This document shows, in pieces, positions 6,692 through 9,701 of a stretch of 9,701 nt of DNA. Where the stretch lies: NCBI GenBank assembly GCA_009776385.1, contig WRFT01000053.1, positions 1 through 9,701 on the forward strand, read 5' to 3'. Numbering within the stretch: position 1 is the first letter of the stretch; every line of letters begins with the position of its first letter. The DNA comes from Clostridia bacterium (GTDB lineage: Bacteria; Bacillota; Clostridia; Christensenellales; Aristaeellaceae). Below the pieces are notes generated by a model, which saw only the letters and a list, made by a program, of their open reading frames with translations, ran no database searches and was not told the origin of the DNA. The position numbers and the translations under genes are program-made.

Positions 6692-7342
6692 TTACGCTCC
6701 CTTTTTATTGAGAATGGCTTGTTTGGCGGCGTCCGCCGCGGATGCCGCGTCGGATGTGTAAATATCCGCGCCGATACTCGCGCGGTATGCCTCGGTTACC
6801 GGCGCGCCGCCAATCATAATAATCGCCTTATCACGCAAACCGGCCGCGGTAAACGCGTCTACCGTGTTCTTCATTTCGCCCATGGTGGTGGTCAACAGCG
6901 CCGAAAGCCCGACAACATCCGCGTTCTCCGATTGAAAAGCTTCGACAAACTGCTCGGGAGATACATCCGTGCCCAGGTCTATCACTTCAATGCCCTTGCC
7001 TTCAAACATCATACGTACAAGGTTTTTCCCGATATCGTGTAAATCACCTTTTACCGTGCCAACGACAGCCTTGCCGATGGGTTTGGCTCCGCTTTCCGCT
7101 AAATAGGGTTTCAAGACATCAGTACCCGCTTTCATTGCCCTGGCGGCAATTAAGACTTCCGGTACATAAACTTCGTTGTTCTTGAATTTTTCCGCAATAA
7201 TATCCATGCCGGATAACAATCCCGCTTCCAGAATTTCCTTGGCGCTGATCCCTTCGGAAATGGCCTGCCCCGTTAGTTCAGCGACGGTTTTAGCCTTGCC
7301 GCTTTGCAAGGCGAGTGATAAATCGTTAAGTAACGCGTTCAT
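6692..7342 (-). CDS. Corrinoid (B12-binding) methyl-carrier protein, MtaC/MtbC/MttC-like
   Basis: A 216-residue cytoplasmic methyl carrier. Residues about 1-85 form the helical B12-binding-2 cap domain, including EILEAGLLSGMDIIAEKFKN and EVYVPEVLIAARAM. Residues about 90-210 form the Rossmann-like cobalamin domain. The diagnostic DLHDIGKN at 100-107 places His102 as the lower cobalt ligand, with GLSALLTTT (S147 region) and MIGGAPV near 176-182 completing the binding site. I start it at ATG 7340-7342, because AAGGAGGA (7348-7355) lies five bases upstream. The in-frame ATG at 7376-7378 would add 12 basic residues not usual for the family and would lie upstream of the likely transcription start. 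It is the only corrinoid protein in the window and so the presumed shared partner of all three UroD-fold proteins and the ASKHA activator. Confidence 0.95.
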   Translation of the reverse strand: MNALLNDLSLALQSGKAKTVAELTGQAISEGISAKEILEAGLLSGMDIIAEKFKNNEVYVPEVLIAARAMKAGTDVLKPYLAESGAKPIGKAVVGTVKGDLHDIGKNLVRMMFEGKGIEVIDLGTDVSPEQFVEAFQSENADVVGLSALLTTTMGEMKNTVDAFTAAGLRDKAIIMIGGAPVTEAYRASIGADIYTSDAASAADAAKQAILNKKGA

Positions 7343-7347
7343 AATAA

Positions 7348-7355
7348 TCCTCCTT
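7348..7355 (-). promoter_or_regulatory. Ribosome binding site fixing the corrinoid protein start
   Basis: On the minus strand AAGGAGGA lies five bases before the ATG at 7340-7342. This near-perfect Shine-Dalgarno decides the start against the longer reading from 7378. Confidence 0.85.
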
Positions 7356-7366
7356 CGTTTTTTGCC

Positions 7367-7414
7367 ATTATAAGGCATGAATCAGTGATTACTTTGACAC
7401 AAATTTAACTGTGT
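7367..7414 (-). promoter_or_regulatory. Promoter of the corrinoid/methyltransferase C operon with upstream dyad
   Basis: On the minus strand there is a perfect TATAAT at 7367-7372, but 17 bases upstream the hexamer is AAAGTA (7390-7395), a poor -35. At 7397-7414 lies the dyad ACACA-N8-TGTGT, which would sit around -37 to -54 of a start near 7360. A consensus -10, a missing -35 and a dyad just upstream fit an activator-dependent promoter. The PocR-AraC protein is the obvious candidate activator. The same dyad has no U-run and is unlikely to be a terminator for the upstream surface-protein gene. The 56-base gap 7379-7434 holds nothing else I can support. Confidence 0.5.
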
Positions 7415-7434
7415 TTTACATTTTCTTATGCTGT

Positions 7435-9701
7435 CTAGTCGAAACAATCTCCCAGAGTCATCAAAATACCTACACCAAGCGGAACACTCCCGTCATCCAG
7501 TATCCATACGGTATCAAAAGCACGTTCATCGGGAGGCATGGACGGTAAAGGCGGCGGCGTATGGGTTGGTGTTGGAGTCGGAGTTGGTGTTGGTGTAAAG
7601 CTCGGGCGCGGTGTCGGGGTTGGCGTTGGGGTCAATACAGGTGTAGGCGTTGGGGTAGGCGTGGGTAATATAACCGGCGGAACGCTGAGGAATAAGATTC
7701 CCAAATCAACAGGGCAAGGAAGCTTATCCAGCATAATGGTAATATCAATAGGTTGACCATTGGCATTCCGCTTGTTTACCAGTACCCTTCCTTCTACTGG
7801 AACCACTTGATTCACGCCGCCTAAATTAGTAATAAACTGCGTTTTAAACGATCCGTTCGCTGACAAGTTAAGCTTAACAGCCGGGAAGCCACCCGAGGCG
7901 GATTGAACGGTGATTTGCGTTAAATCGACAACAAAATTGTCGTTAGCCTTGCCGTGCACGGTTTTTTCAACATAACGGTTACCGATACCGTCATGATTTG
8001 AATTCCAAACGCCGTTTTCCACGTGTACCTGACCGCCTGTTTGCTGTGGGGTGGTGTTTATAACAGCGATGGTAGGAAGGAATGAAACATCCACTTCAAC
8101 ACGCCGCGGCATATCCAAAACATGGTTGGCGAACGTTAACGTGATAATGCCGTTCGCGTCCGTATGGCAACGCGCGGAAGGGAAATCACCGTTTGTCAGC
8201 GCGCTGATATCATTGGGTGTTATGGCTACCGTTACCGGGGTGTCACTGTCAAGCAGCCAATATGTCAGCGATACTGCCGGTGATGCCACCCAGTTTGTCT
8301 CCGGTTTCCAGCTAACATAGAGGCATTCGCCTGTTCCTTCATCAAAGTTGTGCTTTACGGGATTCCCATACCCGGCGGATACATATCCGCCAACCTTGTT
8401 CCCGTTTGCGGCTATACCGTCCGTTACATTATAAATGGCAACGATGGGCCGTAAAACATTTGTGATATTCATATCATATATCGTGCCGTCCGCCGCTCGT
8501 TTTGCGGTGTTTTCGTACAGCGGCAGATAGTCTCCGTCCGCGTCGGCGGTTTCTATCACGCGGTACATTACTTCAGTCATGAAACCTTTCTGATAACGGG
8601 GCAGGTTATAAATAATATAAGACCAGGTATTGTCTGCGTTATCCGTCCATTCAATATCTTCCGCGGGAGGTTGTTTGGGCAGCGGAACACCGTCTCCGTC
8701 ACATACAAGCAAACGAATATCATATAAATCCGGTCTCGTTACATACTTGTTCCCGTTATCCAACCATGTTTTTTTGCCCGATACCGATATAACGGCAAGC
8801 GTGTTTATTAAATCCGCGCCCGTTAAAACGGCATCTTCCCGTATAAGGTTCTCTGCCAAACCGTTTGCCAAAGCCTCGTATCCGGCGGGCATGGTCTCCT
8901 GAATGGCGTATTGAATAGGCTCATCACCCGCTGCGTACATCGGCAGATTGTCAATGCTGTAAGTCCACAAATTTCCGGCCTGTTTATCCACGGTAAAGGC
9001 TCCGTCATTGGCTAAAGGCATTCCTTTCAGCGGGTCGCCGTCTGCCAGTACCGTCAGTTCCAGCTTGTCCGGGCGATAACCGTAATAGTTGTCCTTGTCC
9101 TCCCAGGTCTTTATACCGCTGAGGGATACCCTTTTTAATTTGTTTGTAAAGGCGGCTTCCCCTTCAACATCCGTAACAAGCGTAACCACAAACCTGCCAT
9201 CACTGTCATCGGATGTGCTGCCAAAGGAATCATATTTTTCAAGCGATGATTCTTTAACGGAATAACGGTACAGCGAACCGTCTTGATGGTATCGGGGCAA
9301 ACCATTAGCGGTAAGTGTCCATACTCCCTTTACATTATCTTTCTGCCAACTTAAAACAGGCTGCGGATGAAGCGGGGCAGCATTGGCATAAATAGTAAGC
9401 GCCAAGTCATTTGGCCTGGTGTTGTATGTGTTACTAAAGTCATCCCATGTCTTTGTTATGGTCAGGGAGAAGGTGTCCAGTTCGTTGATAAAGTTCAATT
9501 CATCCACATGTCCGGTTTCACCTTCATATGCCTTTGCCGCGGTAGCCGCTTCTGTTTTATATCCTGTCGGCAGGGTCTCCTTTACCGAATAGGAGACGAG
9601 TTTGCCATTGATATACATGGGTAAGCTATCAATGGTGTAATCCCAAGTATCGCTTGATTCTGTAGGTTTATTTACCGTATGTGTCCAAATAGTATCTCCC
9701 G
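7435..9701 (-). CDS. Large Cna-B repeat surface protein with Pro-Thr linker (N-terminus outside window)
   Basis: About 755 residues are visible. The frame stays open to the right edge, so the ATG at 9616-9618 is an internal Met in a Cna-B repeat (SLPMYINGKLVSYSVKET) and not the start. Signal peptide and adhesive head are off the window. Counting from that Met, there is one partial and three full Cna-B domains (to about residue 390), then two related beta-rich modules (390-640), a Pro-Thr linker (652-696) and a short tail ending TLGDCFD. Cna-B domains are stiff stalk modules held by Lys-Asn isopeptide bonds in Gram-positive surface proteins. No LPXTG motif, membrane helix or basic tail is present before the stop, so sortase anchoring is not supported. 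It could be secreted, held by another domain upstream, or truncated. No functional link with the methyl-transfer genes is evident. Confidence 0.85.
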   Translation of the reverse strand, partial: GDTIWTHTVNKPTESSDTWDYTIDSLPMYINGKLVSYSVKETLPTGYKTEAATAAKAYEGETGHVDELNFINELDTFSLTITKTWDDFSNTYNTRPNDLALTIYANAAPLHPQPVLSWQKDNVKGVWTLTANGLPRYHQDGSLYRYSVKESSLEKYDSFGSTSDDSDGRFVVTLVTDVEGEAAFTNKLKRVSLSGIKTWEDKDNYYGYRPDKLELTVLADGDPLKGMPLANDGAFTVDKQAGNLWTYSIDNLPMYAAGDEPIQYAIQETMPAGYEALANGLAENLIREDAVLTGADLINTLAVISVSGKKTWLDNGNKYVTRPDLYDIRLLVCDGDGVPLPKQPPAEDIEWTDNADNTWSYIIYNLPRYQKGFMTEVMYRVIETADADGDYLPLYENTAKRAADGTIYDMNITNVLRPIVAIYNVTDGIAANGNKVGGYVSAGYGNPVKHNFDEGTGECLYVSWKPETNWVASPAVSLTYWLLDSDTPVTVAITPNDISALTNGDFPSARCHTDANGIITLTFANHVLDMPRRVEVDVSFLPTIAVINTTPQQTGGQVHVENGVWNSNHDGIGNRYVEKTVHGKANDNFVVDLTQITVQSASGGFPAVKLNLSANGSFKTQFITNLGGVNQVVPVEGRVLVNKRNANGQPIDITIMLDKLPCPVDLGILFLSVPPVILPTPTPTPTPVLTPTPTPTPRPSFTPTPTPTPTPTHTPPPLPSMPPDERAFDTVWILDDGSVPLGVGILMTLGDCFD
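7531..7665 (-). repeat. Pro-Thr low-complexity linker
   Basis: Residues 652-696 (numbered from the Met at 9618) are mostly PT dipeptides, broken by VL, RPSF and HTPPP, encoded by a degenerate 6-base period. Such linkers are extended, often wall-spanning, and length-variable by slippage. The plus-strand reading of this stretch gives a Val-Gly repeat that is only a shadow. Confidence 0.85.
7699..8451 (-). repeat. Two related beta-rich modules of unrecognised family
   Basis: Residues about 390-513 (8080-8451) and 514-640 (7699-8079), numbered from the Met at 9618, open alike: P-I-V-A-I-Y-N-x-T ... GGYV and P-T-I-A-V-I-N-x-T ... GGQV. They also close alike, with VEVDVSFLP and IDITIMLDKLP. They look like an old duplication of a roughly 125-residue beta domain. 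I do not recognise the family. Confidence 0.45.
8449..9701 (-). repeat. Tandem Cna-B domains (one partial, three complete)
   Basis: Numbering from the Met at 9618, repeats span about residues 49-162 (9133-9474), 163-276 (8791-9132) and 277-390 (8449-8790), with a partial one before them at 9475-9701. The KTW motif recurs with its Trp at 58, 172 and 285. Each full repeat holds the isopeptide set: K56/E123/N159, K170/E241/N272 and K283/E356/N387. The partial one shows E14 and N45. Common strings are NLPxY or SLPMY before a V-x-E strand. The repeats are divergent at the DNA level. Confidence 0.8.

Noticed and set aside
7343..7378. N-terminal extension of the corrinoid protein from the ATG at 7378
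   Set aside because: It adds MPYNGKKRRRII, lies upstream of or across the predicted transcription start, and ignores the strong AAGGAGGA site serving the ATG at 7342.
7538..7756. Plus-strand frame coding for a Val-Gly repeat protein
   Set aside because: It is the mirror image of the Pro-Thr-coding repeat of the real minus-strand gene.
9616..9618. ATG as the start of the Cna-B protein
   Set aside because: The frame stays open to base 9701 and encodes a further WDYTIDSLP segment typical of a Cna-B repeat, so the Met is internal.

Overview
The window looks like a chromosomal segment of an anaerobic, Gram-positive Clostridia-type bacterium (Bacillota), most likely an uncultured gut, rumen or digester organism. 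This is inferred from strong AGGAGG-type ribosome binding sites, a cell-surface protein of tandem Cna-B repeats with a Pro-Thr linker, and corrinoid methyl-transfer genes of the kind found in acetogens and related anaerobes. Taxonomy cannot be fixed further from this sequence. No rRNA, tRNA, CRISPR array or insertion sequence was seen.

Layout. (1) 1-333, plus strand: the 3' end of a GH51 alpha-L-arabinofuranosidase gene. (2) 369-1385, minus strand: a UroD-fold methyltransferase-like gene (called A here). (3) 1386-1642: a divergent regulatory region with one good promoter for each side and overlapping inverted repeats. (4) 1643-5626, plus strand: a tight four-gene operon of a PocR-domain AraC-type regulator, a compact ASKHA-type activator of corrinoid proteins, a cysteine-rich DUF2284 protein and a second UroD-fold protein (B). 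(5) 5655-5681: a perfect bidirectional terminator between convergent operons. (6) 7342-5701, minus strand: a two-gene operon of a free-standing corrinoid protein and a third UroD-fold protein (C), which is the one resembling MtaA/MtbA. (7) 7435-9701, minus strand: the 3' three-quarter or so of a large Cna-B repeat surface protein that runs off the right edge.

Working model. Genes 369-7342 form one corrinoid-dependent methyl-transfer module. The corrinoid protein carries the methyl group. The UroD-fold proteins would load it from an unknown methyl donor and unload it to an unknown acceptor. The ASKHA protein would re-reduce inactive Co(II) with ATP. The PocR-AraC protein would sense a small molecule and switch the operons on. 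The set contains neither an MttB-type methyltransferase nor a pterin-binding (MtvA/AcsE-type) methyltransferase, so all catalysis must be done by three UroD-fold paralogues or by genes elsewhere. The paralogues differ at the third zinc-ligand position (Asn, His and Cys), which suggests they are not redundant. The substrate is not determinable from sequence. A methoxylated plant compound would fit the arabinofuranosidase neighbour but is only a guess.
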